Positions 1 through 7,506 of a stretch of DNA of 64,000 nucleotides are shown here, one piece after another (the first letter of the stretch is position 1; each line of letters starts with the position of its first letter). Both the position numbers and the translations under genes were made by a program. The stretch is taken from positions 278,206-342,205 of the forward strand of contig NZ_JAJEWQ010000006.1 in the NCBI RefSeq assembly GCF_020687805.1, given 5' to 3'. The notes under the pieces were generated by a model. It made no database searches and was not told the origin of the DNA. It saw only the letters and a program-made list of their open reading frames with translations. The stretch comes from Planctobacterium marinum (GTDB lineage Bacteria > Pseudomonadota > Gammaproteobacteria > Enterobacterales > Alteromonadaceae).

Positions 1-206
1 TGCAGCCAGAAACAAGTTGATTCTGCTGGAGCCAAAGTTACAGACCACGTTATTCGAATCCTCAGTCACCCGCGTTCAGTGATCTGCAGTTATTGGTGTA
101 TCTGACTAGCTATCAAGGTCTGCTTTTGGTAGGTGTATGGCGAGTCATTTTACTGGCAATATGTGATGGATTATTTTAGTGTGAATAAAAAAGCGCGCTG
201 AGCATT
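1..206. other. Left-edge region without an identified gene
   Basis: No recognisable gene. Forward frame 1 is open from the window edge to a TGA at 103-105, so this could be the 3' end of a gene that begins outside the window, but the 34 residues carry no motif I recognise. The rest is AT-rich and precedes the DUF5062 gene, so it probably holds that gene's promoter; I see no convincing -35/-10 pair. Confidence 0.3.
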
Positions 207-467
207 ATGAAAAAAGTCAAAAACGAAAAAGAATTACTAAAAAAAGCCGTGGCCGTTGGTGAAACCTATGCCAAAAAAAGAGGCTATAATACCTTCACCA
301 ACACCACATCAGCAGATGCCAAAATTGAAGCGATATATCGACTGCTGGTTAATGATAAGTTGATCATTCCGCTGTCGGAAGACAAAGAAAATGGGGTCAA
401 CATGAAGCACCGGTTAGTAATGTGGATTGCTAACCAGTTACCTAAAGATCACCCCTTATTAGGTTGA
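207..467 (+). CDS. DUF5062 family protein
   Basis: A small basic protein of 86 residues that matches my memory of DUF5062, a family of unknown function found in Vibrio, Shewanella and alteromonads. The N-terminus is lysine-rich, the middle carries a helical 'AKIEAIYRLLV' segment, and the C-terminus reads 'RLVMWIANQLPKDHPLL'. No signal peptide or membrane segment is visible, so it is probably cytoplasmic. The start ATG has only a weak ribosome binding site. The next gene starts 5 nt after its stop, so the two are probably co-transcribed. Function unknown. Confidence 0.75.
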   Translation: MKKVKNEKELLKKAVAVGETYAKKRGYNTFTNTTSADAKIEAIYRLLVNDKLIIPLSEDKENGVNMKHRLVMWIANQLPKDHPLLG

Positions 468-471
468 TTAA

Positions 472-963
472 ATGTCAGAAAAAATTGGCATATTTGTCGA
501 TGTGCAAAACATCTATTACACCACCAGACAAACCTTTCATCAGCATTTTGATTACAACGAGTTATGGCGGCTGATCACGACAGATAAGCAAGTGGTCATC
601 GCCAATGCCTATGCGATAGCCAGCCATCAGGACAAACAAAAACAATTTCACAATATCCTTCGCGGTATCGGTTTTATGGTTAAACTGAAACCCTTTATCA
701 CCCGGGCTGACGGTTCGGCAAAAGGCGACTGGGATGTGGGTATGACCATTGATGTGATGGAACATGCGCGTTCCTGCGACAGAGTTTTTTTGCTTACCGG
801 CGATGGTGATTTTGAATTACTGGTTCGCAAACTGCAGGATGACTATCAGGTGCCGGTCACGGTCATTTCCGTTGCAAAACTCACCGCAAATAATCTGATT
901 CAGGCAGCAGACAGCCACATTGAAATTGATCAAACATTGCTCATTCAGAAGAAGAAATACTGA
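472..963 (+). CDS. NYN domain protein (LabA/DUF88-like, PIN-fold putative RNase)
   Basis: A 163-residue single-domain protein of the NYN family, whose fold is related to PIN nucleases and which is thought to cut or process RNA. Visible acidic motifs fit the family's metal site: 'FVDVQN' with Asp10 near the N-terminus, 'KGDWDVGMTIDVM' in the middle, and 'LTGDGDFELLV' about residues 103-113. There is no fused OST-HTH/LOTUS domain. It lies 5 nt downstream of the DUF5062 gene. The fold assignment is secure; the RNA substrate is unknown. Confidence 0.88.
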   Translation: MSEKIGIFVDVQNIYYTTRQTFHQHFDYNELWRLITTDKQVVIANAYAIASHQDKQKQFHNILRGIGFMVKLKPFITRADGSAKGDWDVGMTIDVMEHARSCDRVFLLTGDGDFELLVRKLQDDYQVPVTVISVAKLTANNLIQAADSHIEIDQTLLIQKKKY

Positions 964-1100
964 TCGCTGGCAAATCAGCTAAATACTGCTAGGTTTTATA
1001 ACAAACCAAACGACTATCAGAGTAGCCATGGCATTTGTCATTAATTCTGCCCGTAAAGACCTTGGTGGCTTTTCGGTTTCTCGTATTATCCCTATATAGT

Positions 1101-1365
1101 ATACCCACGCTACCCCAAGATGCCGTTTCAGAGCTCTCACAGCACTTTCAGTACAAGGCGTATGTGTAAAGGAATGAGGTCACCTTTCAAACACATACAA
1201 CGCAGTAATGGAAGTGCTGTGAAGCTCCCGAAGGGCGTGGCTAAAAAGCGTTTATTCTGCGCTAAAATGCCTTGACGTGAGAACAACCATGCCTGTGTCA
1301 TTTTTGCTTGTTTAAACGCTTTTTCTCTCACGCTGAAATCGAGCATCTTGGGGTAGTTTGGGTAT
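1101..1365. mobile_element. MITE-like palindromic element, copy 1
   Basis: A 265-bp element inside the pirin gene, about 94% identical by my count to the copy at 1582-1847. Its 21-bp ends are imperfect inverted repeats starting ATACCCA and ending TGGGTAT, with 19 Watson-Crick pairs and one G.T wobble. Inside lie two more hairpins: 1138-1167 pairs with 1191-1221 (CACAGCACTT against AAGTGCTGTG), and AAAAAGCGTTTA near 1241 pairs with TAAACGCTTTTT near 1313. There is no transposase gene; the antisense open frame it contains is probably an accident of the repeat. I could not define a clear target-site duplication. It is probably a non-autonomous element moved by an enzyme encoded elsewhere. Confidence 0.8.
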
Positions 1366-1581
1366 CTTCAGCGTTCGGTGGGGCCATTTGTGTTTGTGGA
1401 TCACATGGGGCCCGCAGAATTCCCAGCAGGACAAGGCATTAATGTGCGGCCACATCCTCATATCGGGCTGGCGACCATCAGTTATCTGATGGAGGGCAGT
1501 ATGTTGCACCGGGATAGTCTGGGTAGCATTCAGGAGATTCATCCCGGTGATGTTAACTGGATGACGGCGGGGAAGGGCTGA

Positions 1582-1847
1582 ATACCCAAGCACCCCCAAG
1601 ATACTGTTTCAGAGCTATCACAGCACTTTCAGTACAAGGCGTATGTGTGAAGGAATGTAGGTCACCTTTCAAACACATACAACGCAGTAATGGAAGTGCT
1701 GTGAAGCTCCCGAAGGGCGTGGCTAAAAAGCGTTTATTCTGCGCTAAAATGCCTTGACGTGAGAACAGCCATGCCCGCGTCATTTTTGCTTGTCTAAACG
1801 CTTTTTCTCTCACGCTGAAATCGAGCATCTTGGTGGTGTTTGGGTAT
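1582..1847. mobile_element. MITE-like palindromic element, copy 2
   Basis: The second copy of the element at 1101-1365, in the same orientation, splitting the pirin gene again about 220 bp further on. It is 266 bp long because of one extra T near 1656. The terminal repeats are ATACCCAAGCACCCCC at the left and the complement of ATACCCAAACACCACC at the right. Two terminal positions that differ from copy 1 have changed on both arms together, so pairing is kept. The central hairpin (CACAGCACTT ... AAGTGCTGTG) and the AAAAAGCGTTTA hairpin are kept as well. Boundaries are set by where similarity between copies ends and where the pirin frame resumes. Confidence 0.8.
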
Positions 1848-2272
1848 TCTAATCTCCGAGCGTGAAACCATCGAAACGCGGGGTAAAGATCACGTACTTA
1901 ATGGATTACAGTGCTGGGTAGCCTTACCGGAAGATAAAACAGAAATGGAGCCAAGCTTTTTACATATCAATCGCTCTGCATTGCCCTATATTCACCGTGA
2001 AAATATATTGATGCGTTTAATTGCAGGCGAAGCCTATAACTATACTTCGCCGGTAAAAACCTATTCTCCGATGTTTTATCTGGATGCCATAACCGAAGTC
2101 GGCGCCGTTGTAGAACGCCCTTGTGCTGAGTCAGAGACCGCCTGTTACGTCATTTCAGGTACAGTCAAAATTGGCGATGAAGCATTTGAAGCCGGTCAGT
2201 TTGTCATGTTAGAAAATGAAGAGTCCATTGAAACCCCAGGGCCTGTTGACCTTTGGTGTATCGATTTTGTTC

Positions 2273-2522
2273 TAAATAAACGCGTTTTAATCGAGAAACA
2301 GCTCTACAGGCATAGTGGGCCTACGTCAAAGAGCTGTGACAACGAGTGAGACGCGTTTATGACGAACCCGTAGGGCTGCGCCTGTTTATCATTTATGCTT
2401 TGTTGGATGTTTTCGATTTAGCCCGCTAGACCATTCAAACATCCGCCGTGCCTAAATGATAAACAGACTGCAGCAAACACATACAACAAAGGCCAACAGG
2501 CCCTATTAACAGTCGTTATTTT
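2273..2522. mobile_element. Third small palindromic insertion, a different family
   Basis: About 250 bp of non-pirin sequence separate 'DLWCIDF' from 'LLGGKKLP' of the broken pirin gene. The insert is dense in inverted repeats: ATAAACGCGT (2276-2285) pairs with ACGCGTTTAT (2351-2360), CAGCTCT (2299-2305) with AGAGCTG (2330-2336), CTGTTTATCATTTA (2382-2395) with 2453-2466, and GGATGTTT (2405-2412) with AAACATCC (2437-2444). It is not a copy of the two elements upstream, although all share a short ACACATACAAC-like string. No coding capacity is seen. The edges are approximate, as the ancestral pirin sequence here is inferred. Confidence 0.65.
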
Positions 2523-2825
2523 CTGTTGGGGGGCAAAAAGCTGCCAAAACAACCTATTTTACGTTGGAATTTTTTGGCTTATTCAGAAGATAAGATTAAA
2601 CAGGCTGAACAACGTTGGAAGGAAGGCAAGTTTCCCACAATTCCAGGTGATGATGTGGAGCATATTCCTTTGCCCTGAGCGAGGTTAGGGCAAATTTACC
2701 CTGGTTTTGTTGCTTCTTAAACTGGCGTTTAATGTCAGGCTTGCTATTATCTGAGCAAAGGAAAATCGCTGATTATCAGGTGGCTAAGTTACTTACCGAA
2801 TTCTGCGGAGAAGCTAAACTCATTC

Positions 2826-3587
2826 ATGCATAATTGTCTTAAAATCTTCACTAAGCTCTGCATTGTCATCTGGTTCACTTCGGGCTCATTGATGGTGTCT
2901 GCAGAAGAGGTTTTGCGCATATCTGTTGCCGAATTGCCGGATGTAGACAAACATCCAAAAGAAGAGTTGCATATTAATCTACTACAGGCTCTCGATGAAC
3001 AATTGCCTGACATTCGCTTCGAAATTATCAAAATGCCATTTGCCCGCTCAATTGTGGAATTGGCCCGGGATCATGTCGATGCGCAATTGCCGATTCTCTA
3101 TGATCCTCAGGATGCACTGGGCGCAACTGATTATATGATGCAAATGGGGGTTAAGCTCAGTGATCTAGCGTACACCGATGAGAACATTTACAGAGCCAGA
3201 TTTGTGATTGTTTCTCGTGAAGAAATCGAGATAACCCCTTCAAACTACGCGCAACACAGCATAGAAACTGACATTTCGCACGTGGCTTTTTTCAGCAATC
3301 GGTTTGTGGGAAGCCACAGCATGAAGGAAAGTATTGCCAAGGTACAAAGAGGAGAGTTGTCCGGCTACTTGTTTGAAGAGCACAAAGTGAAACAGGTTAT
3401 CAGAGAGCTTGATTTCGTGGATCACCGCTTAAACACCTGGGCCTTTTATGACATTCGCTTTATGGTGCGCAACAGTCCGCAAGGGGCAAAAGTTAAATCT
3501 CTTCTGGGTAAGGGAATTGCACAACTTAAGCAAAGTGGCGAATTCCAGGCTATCATGCACGACCTGATAAGCGAGCACGGTTACTGA
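2826..3587 (+). CDS. Periplasmic solute-binding protein-like (SBP family 3)
   Basis: A 253-residue exported protein. Residues 1-26 form a signal peptide ending 'LMVSAEE'. The rest resembles family-3 extracellular solute-binding proteins, with an early strand 'LRISVAELPD', a 'FEIIKMPFARSIVELARDHVDAQLPIL' segment and a C-terminal helix 'LLGKGIAQLKQSGEFQAIMHDL', which is typical of these folds. No ABC permease or ATPase gene is near, so it may be an orphan sensor-type binding protein, as is common in marine gammaproteobacteria. Ligand unknown. arfB starts 2 nt after its stop. Confidence 0.7.
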   Translation: MHNCLKIFTKLCIVIWFTSGSLMVSAEEVLRISVAELPDVDKHPKEELHINLLQALDEQLPDIRFEIIKMPFARSIVELARDHVDAQLPILYDPQDALGATDYMMQMGVKLSDLAYTDENIYRARFVIVSREEIEITPSNYAQHSIETDISHVAFFSNRFVGSHSMKESIAKVQRGELSGYLFEEHKVKQVIRELDFVDHRLNTWAFYDIRFMVRNSPQGAKVKSLLGKGIAQLKQSGEFQAIMHDLISEHGY

Positions 3588-3589
3588 TT

Positions 3590-4027
3590 TTGATTACAGA
3601 TACGACCAACAGTATAAAAATATCCAACACCGTTTATCTGGTGTTAGATGAGATAGAAATTAGCGCGATTCGCGCGCAGGGTAGCGGTGGTCAAAACGTT
3701 AACAAAGTATCCAGTGCTATCCATCTGAGGTTTGATATTTTAGCCTCATCCTTACCACAACGTATCAAAGATAATTTACTGCAACGCAGCGACAGCCGCC
3801 TCACATCTGATGGTGTACTGGTGATTAAAGCGCAGCAATTCAGAACCCAGGAAAAAAACAAAGCGGATGCCATCGAACGCCTGGTGGAACTGATCCAAAA
3901 GGCAAATCATATTCCCAAAACCAGGAAAGCCACTAAACCCACGAAAGCCTCACAAAAAAGGCGGGTGGATGCCAAAAAACAAGTGGGTAAAAACAAAATC
4001 CTGAGAAAAAAGGTCACGGACTACTGA
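3590..4027 (+). CDS. arfB: Alternative ribosome-rescue factor ArfB (YaeJ), peptidyl-tRNA hydrolase
   Basis: A 145-residue protein of the ArfB/YaeJ family, which enters stalled ribosomes lacking a stop codon and hydrolyses the peptidyl-tRNA. The catalytic GGQ loop is at residues 33-35 within 'GSGGQNVNKVSSAIHLRF', exactly the family signature. The C-terminal third ('KTRKATKPTKASQKRR...KKQVGKNKILRKK') is the lysine/arginine-rich tail that enters the mRNA channel. I chose the TTG at 3590, which gives a normal family length; no ATG is available upstream of the GGQ. It begins 2 nt after the binding-protein gene, suggesting coupling. Confidence 0.93.
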   Translation: MITDTTNSIKISNTVYLVLDEIEISAIRAQGSGGQNVNKVSSAIHLRFDILASSLPQRIKDNLLQRSDSRLTSDGVLVIKAQQFRTQEKNKADAIERLVELIQKANHIPKTRKATKPTKASQKRRVDAKKQVGKNKILRKKVTDY

Positions 4028-4176
4028 TAAATACCCGCTGCATTAAATATTTTCTCTCTCAGCGCAGCTTCAGGAACACTGGTTCCAGGCGTGTGAATAA
4101 CAAATACTGATGGTCTGGAGCCGGTGCAGTTGATACAGCAAGCTAAGCCAGCGAGCTACAAGTCGCAATAACCGGA

Positions 4177-4515
4177 CTATTCGCGATACTTCAGTTTGAG
4201 ACGTTCAATATCTTGCAATATTAATCTGAACTCCTGGCCAACTGGTGTCAGAAACCACGCAGGCCCCGCACTAACACTGCTTTTGTTGAGTGGTTGCACA
4301 ATGGCAAATTTTATCATTTTATCCAGGCATTCATGTAATGTCGCCGCTGGCAAATGAGACAGGGCACTATCGAGTTTTTCCCGGGTGTTTTTACCTTCGT
4401 GTAACAGTGTCATAATAGGCAAAATGGCGGTGGAACCAATACACTCCTTTACCAGTTCGATAAAGGCTTGATCATCCAATTGATTGCTGGTTACTGTGCT
4501 ACTCAGGTTTTCCAT
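4177..4515 (-). CDS. Small winged-helix regulator, HxlR-like
   Basis: A 112-residue protein that looks like a winged-helix DNA-binding domain. 'STAILPIMTLLHEGKNTREKLDSALSHLPAATLHECLDKMIKFAIV' has the helix-turn-helix layout of HxlR/MarR-type domains, and 'AWFLTPVGQEFRLIL' corresponds to the 'Y.LTP.G..L..vl' end of HxlR proteins. I use the ATG at 4515 rather than a longer upstream reading, because the extra residues are hydrophobic and overlap the divergent gene region. It is divergent from the DUF1289 gene (88 bp between starts), which it might control. Subfamily is tentative. Confidence 0.6.
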   Translation of the reverse strand: MENLSSTVTSNQLDDQAFIELVKECIGSTAILPIMTLLHEGKNTREKLDSALSHLPAATLHECLDKMIKFAIVQPLNKSSVSAGPAWFLTPVGQEFRLILQDIERLKLKYRE

Positions 4516-4603
4516 GTGGGCTTGGTGTCTGTAATTAGTGTCATAAAAATATAGTTCATATGTTGAAAGAAACCAGCCACAGCAGAGATTAACAGACCAT
4601 ACT

Positions 4604-4795
4604 ATGAGTAAACCAAAGGACATAGAAAGCCCATGTAACAGACAATGTTGTCTGGATTTGCAGGACATCTGTGTCGGCTGTAAACGCTCTATTCAGGAGA
4701 TAATGGAATGGTCTGCAGCAACACCACAAAGAAAGCGTGAAATACTGTCTAACTGTTGCCAGCGACGACAGGAAAAGGGTAGCGACCTGGGATGA
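4604..4795 (+). CDS. DUF1289 family protein
   Basis: A 63-residue cysteine-rich protein of the DUF1289 family (YdhL-like). The signature is 'SPCNRQCCLD...DICVGCKRSIQEIMEWS', where the spaced cysteines probably bind a metal, and the 'GC.R..-EI..W' part is family-diagnostic. DUF1289 genes are often next to dus or other tRNA-modification and redox genes, and here dusC starts 37 nt downstream. Its biochemical role is unknown. Residues near the C-terminus ('RRQEKGSDLG') are probably disordered. Confidence 0.85.
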   Translation: MSKPKDIESPCNRQCCLDLQDICVGCKRSIQEIMEWSAATPQRKREILSNCCQRRQEKGSDLG

Positions 4796-4832
4796 AACTG
4801 GTATCATGCTGCACTTTTAATATTCCTCCCTG

Positions 4833-5858
4833 GTGCCAAACTCATTGTCTCTGAATTCTGAACCTCATGTTGGTAAAATCTATCTCGCTCCGATGGAAGG
4901 CGTTGTGGATCATTTAATGCGCGACATGTTAACCCGAATCGGTGGCTATGATATTTGTGTCACTGAATTTGTCAGGGTCGTAGATGCTTTGTTACCCGCC
5001 AAAGTCTTTACCCGACTTTGTCCGGAACTGCACAATGGTGGTTTAACACCCGCCGGCACACCTGTGCGGGTACAGTTATTAGGACAAAATCCCGAAGCCC
5101 TGGCGGCCAATGCCTGCCGTGCCGTAGAGCTGGGATCCCACGGTGTCGATTTGAATTTCGGCTGTCCCGCTAAAACCGTCAATAAACACCGCGGCGGAGC
5201 GGTTTTACTGAAAGATACTGAGTCCTTATATCAGATATTAAAGGCGGTGCGCCAGGCCGTGCCGGCGCATCAGATCGTCAGCGCAAAAATGCGTCTGGGC
5301 TTTGATGATAAGTCTTTAGCTGTCGACAATGCGCTGGCCCTGCAGGAAGGCGGAGCGGATATGTTAGTGATCCATGCCCGCACCAAACGGGAAGGTTACA
5401 ATCCGCCGGCCTATTGGGACTGGATTGCCCGTATCAAAGAAAAGATTGATATTCCGATTGTGGCGAATGGCGAGATCTGGACCGTGGCAGATGCGAAACG
5501 TTGTGCACAGCAATCAGGTTGTCAGGATCTCATGCTGGGTCGCGGCGCTTTGGCCCATCCGGGTCTGGCTCTGAGTATCAGGCAAGGCCAACCTGAAATG
5601 CATTGGCAGGCCATGCTGCAATTACTCATCCAATACAGTGGCTATGAACTGTATGGTGCTAAGGGTAAATATTATCCCAACCGCGTCAAACAATGGTTGC
5701 GCTATCTGCAGATACAGTTTCCTGAAGCCCGCGTATTATTTGAAGCGGTGCGCCGCCTGCAAACGGCAAAAGACATCGTGGCTCTACTCAAAGCGCAATC
5801 TGATTTTACCGCTAATCATGCCATCCCAGACAGATCCGATTTGCCCATAAATTTGTGA
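4833..5858 (+). CDS. dusC: tRNA-dihydrouridine(16) synthase DusC
   Basis: A 341-residue flavoenzyme that reduces uridine 16 of the tRNA D-loop using FMN and NADPH. The FMN-barrel start 'YLAPMEGVVDHLMRDML' (residues 17-33), 'VTEFVRVVDALLPAKVF', 'GTPVRVQLLG' and 'GVDLNFGCPAKTVNKHRGGAVLL' with the catalytic Cys111 closely follow DusC rather than DusA or DusB. The FMN phosphate site is 'VANGEI...DLMLGRGAL'. The start used is the GTG at 4833. E. coli DusC starts close to the 'LAPMEG' motif, so a start a few codons downstream is possible. Confidence 0.92.
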   Translation: MPNSLSLNSEPHVGKIYLAPMEGVVDHLMRDMLTRIGGYDICVTEFVRVVDALLPAKVFTRLCPELHNGGLTPAGTPVRVQLLGQNPEALAANACRAVELGSHGVDLNFGCPAKTVNKHRGGAVLLKDTESLYQILKAVRQAVPAHQIVSAKMRLGFDDKSLAVDNALALQEGGADMLVIHARTKREGYNPPAYWDWIARIKEKIDIPIVANGEIWTVADAKRCAQQSGCQDLMLGRGALAHPGLALSIRQGQPEMHWQAMLQLLIQYSGYELYGAKGKYYPNRVKQWLRYLQIQFPEARVLFEAVRRLQTAKDIVALLKAQSDFTANHAIPDRSDLPINL

Positions 5859-6066
5859 TCTGATTTGTCAAAATTCGTTTATCCGTTATATCTTTAGGTT
5901 CTGCTAATGAGTTAAATGCGCTCGTAAGAGAAAGTCATTAGTCGTAAAAATTATAAATGGAGTATCTCAGTAAACCGCTGTTACAAGGCCGTTGCGGGTT
6001 AATGGTAACGCTGCTGTGACGGTGTACTCACTGAGGTTTAATCTGAAAATAAACGTAGAGCAACCG

Positions 6067-7506
6067 ATGAAAATACCCAACAATAACCGGCTCGTTAAGG
6101 GCGGGCTGAGACATCTCTCTGTGCTTGCACTGTCTGTGGGTTTAGCAAGTAACGCTATTGCTGATGACCATGAAGAGAAAACCGAGCAACAAGACCCTTA
6201 CGTAGAAGTTAACCCCAATCCATTTCCCAGCACCTATCAACCGGCAGACAGTGGCACTGTGCTAATCACCAATGTCACCTTGCTGGATGGTATAGGCGGG
6301 CGTTTAGATAATGCCTCTGTACTGATTGAAAACGGTGACATCAAACAAGTGGGCAGCAACATCAGCGCGGTTGAGGCGACCGTGATTGATGGCACCGGAA
6401 AATGGTTAACGCCCGGGATTATCGATAACCACAGCCACCTGGGGGTTTATCCTACACCAGATGTAGATAGTCATGCCGATGGTAACGAAATGACAACGCC
6501 GGTTACCGCTGAAGTCTGGTCAGAACATTCAGTATGGCCGCAGGACCCAGGATTTTCTGCCGCTCTGGCGGGGGGAGTCACCACCTTGCAGATACTGCCA
6601 GGTTCCGCAAATTTGGTTGGGGGGCGGGCAGTAACCCTCAAAAATGTACCCGACCGCACCGTGCAGGATATGAAGTTCCCCGATGCCCCTTATGGCATGA
6701 AGATGGCCTGTGGTGAAAACCCAAAACGGGTTTATGGCGGCAAAGGTGGCCCCATGACTCGCATGGGTAATGTGGCCGGATATCGCAAGGAGTGGATAGC
6801 CGCGACAGAATACAAACAAAAATGGGACAAATACAAAAAAGAATATGCCGAAGGCAAGAATCCTGCCGCACCCACTCGCGACTTAAAACTGGAAACCCTG
6901 ATGGGCGTGCTGGAAGGGGAAATTCTGGTGCATATGCATTGTTATCGCGCCGATGAGATGGCGGTGATGATGGATGTAATGAAAGAGTTCGATTATCAAA
7001 TTACCAGCTTCCACCACGCAGTCGAAGGTTACAAAATTGCTGATAAACTGGCTGAGAACAATGTTTGTGCCTCCATGTGGGCCGACTGGTGGGGCTTTAA
7101 AATGGAAGCCTATGACGGCATTCTGGAAAATATTCCTTTGGTAGCTAATGCCGGTGGCTGTGCCATTGTGCACTCTGATTCCGATTTGGGGATTCAGCGA
7201 CTCAATCAGGAAGCCGCAAAAGCGCTGGCCAATGGTAAAAAAGCGGGCATCGAATTTACTAAAGCGCAGGCCTGGGAATGGTTATCCGCCAATCCGGCTC
7301 GTTCGTTGGGCGTATTTGATCAGACTGGTTCTGTTGAACCCGGTAAAGATGCTGATTTAGTGTTGTGGAGTGGCGACCCGTTTTCCACCTACACGCAAGC
7401 TGAGCAGGTATTTATTGACGGGGTAAAGGTTTACGAAAAAGGCAATGATGCTCTGTGGCCGGTTACAGACTTCGAGTTAGATCAACCAGGCGAGGGAGAA
7501 CTATAA
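6067..7506 (+). CDS. Exported amidohydrolase family protein
   Basis: A 479-residue amidohydrolase with an N-terminal signal peptide (residues 1-32, ending 'SNAIADD'), so a periplasmic or lipid-side enzyme. The composite beta domain ('VLITNVTLLDGIGGRLDNASVLIENGDI') leads into the metal-binding HxH at His122/His124 in 'TPGIIDNHSHLG'. Further ligands are likely in 'ILVHMHCYRADEM', 'TSFHHAVEGYKIAD' and 'CAIVHSDSD', and the C-terminus has the usual 'PARSLGVFDQTGSVEPGKDADLVLWSGDPFS'. The closest relatives I know are imidazolonepropionase/prolidase-like exported amidohydrolases, but the substrate is unknown. I start at the ATG at 6067 because the signal peptide begins there. Its stop overlaps the next gene's ATG (ATAATG). 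Confidence 0.85.
   Translation: MKIPNNNRLVKGGLRHLSVLALSVGLASNAIADDHEEKTEQQDPYVEVNPNPFPSTYQPADSGTVLITNVTLLDGIGGRLDNASVLIENGDIKQVGSNISAVEATVIDGTGKWLTPGIIDNHSHLGVYPTPDVDSHADGNEMTTPVTAEVWSEHSVWPQDPGFSAALAGGVTTLQILPGSANLVGGRAVTLKNVPDRTVQDMKFPDAPYGMKMACGENPKRVYGGKGGPMTRMGNVAGYRKEWIAATEYKQKWDKYKKEYAEGKNPAAPTRDLKLETLMGVLEGEILVHMHCYRADEMAVMMDVMKEFDYQITSFHHAVEGYKIADKLAENNVCASMWADWWGFKMEAYDGILENIPLVANAGGCAIVHSDSDLGIQRLNQEAAKALANGKKAGIEFTKAQAWEWLSANPARSLGVFDQTGSVEPGKDADLVLWSGDPFSTYTQAEQVFIDGVKVYEKGNDALWPVTDFELDQPGEGEL

Larger units (their letters stand above)
1028..2678 (+). pseudogene. Pirin-family gene split by three small insertions
   Basis: Four pieces together spell one pirin-like cupin protein. 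Piece 1 (1028-1096) gives the N-terminus with 'KDLGGFSVSRIIP'. Piece 2 (about 1366-1580) gives '[14 protein letters not shown]', '[15 protein letters not shown]' and '[13 protein letters not shown]', including the metal-binding histidines. Piece 3 (about 1848-2272) gives 'ISERETIETRG', 'LQCWVALP' and 'SPVKTYSPMFYLD'. Piece 4 (about 2523-2678) gives 'LLGGKKLPKQPILRWNF' and ends 'PGDDVEHIPLP', the usual pirin C-terminus. The breaks fall exactly where repeat elements sit (1101-1365, 1582-1847, about 2273-2522), and each introduces stops. Some pirins are quercetinases or redox-responsive cofactors. As it stands no full-length product can be made. Confidence 0.9.

Noticed and set aside
1137-1828. 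Antisense frames starting 'MLDFSVREKAF' in both repeat copies
   Set aside because: The frames are near-identical only because the element is repeated. They overlap its hairpins and have no ribosome binding site, so they are most likely by-products of the element.
2273-2522. Possible integron attC site
   Set aside because: The insert has long paired arms, but I could not find the RYYYAAC/GTTRRRY core pair in the right arrangement, and no gene cassette is next to it.
5859-6066. CTAATGA...TCATTAG inverted repeat upstream of the first amidohydrolase
   Set aside because: It may be an operator, but the arms are only seven bases and about 30 bp apart, too weak to call.
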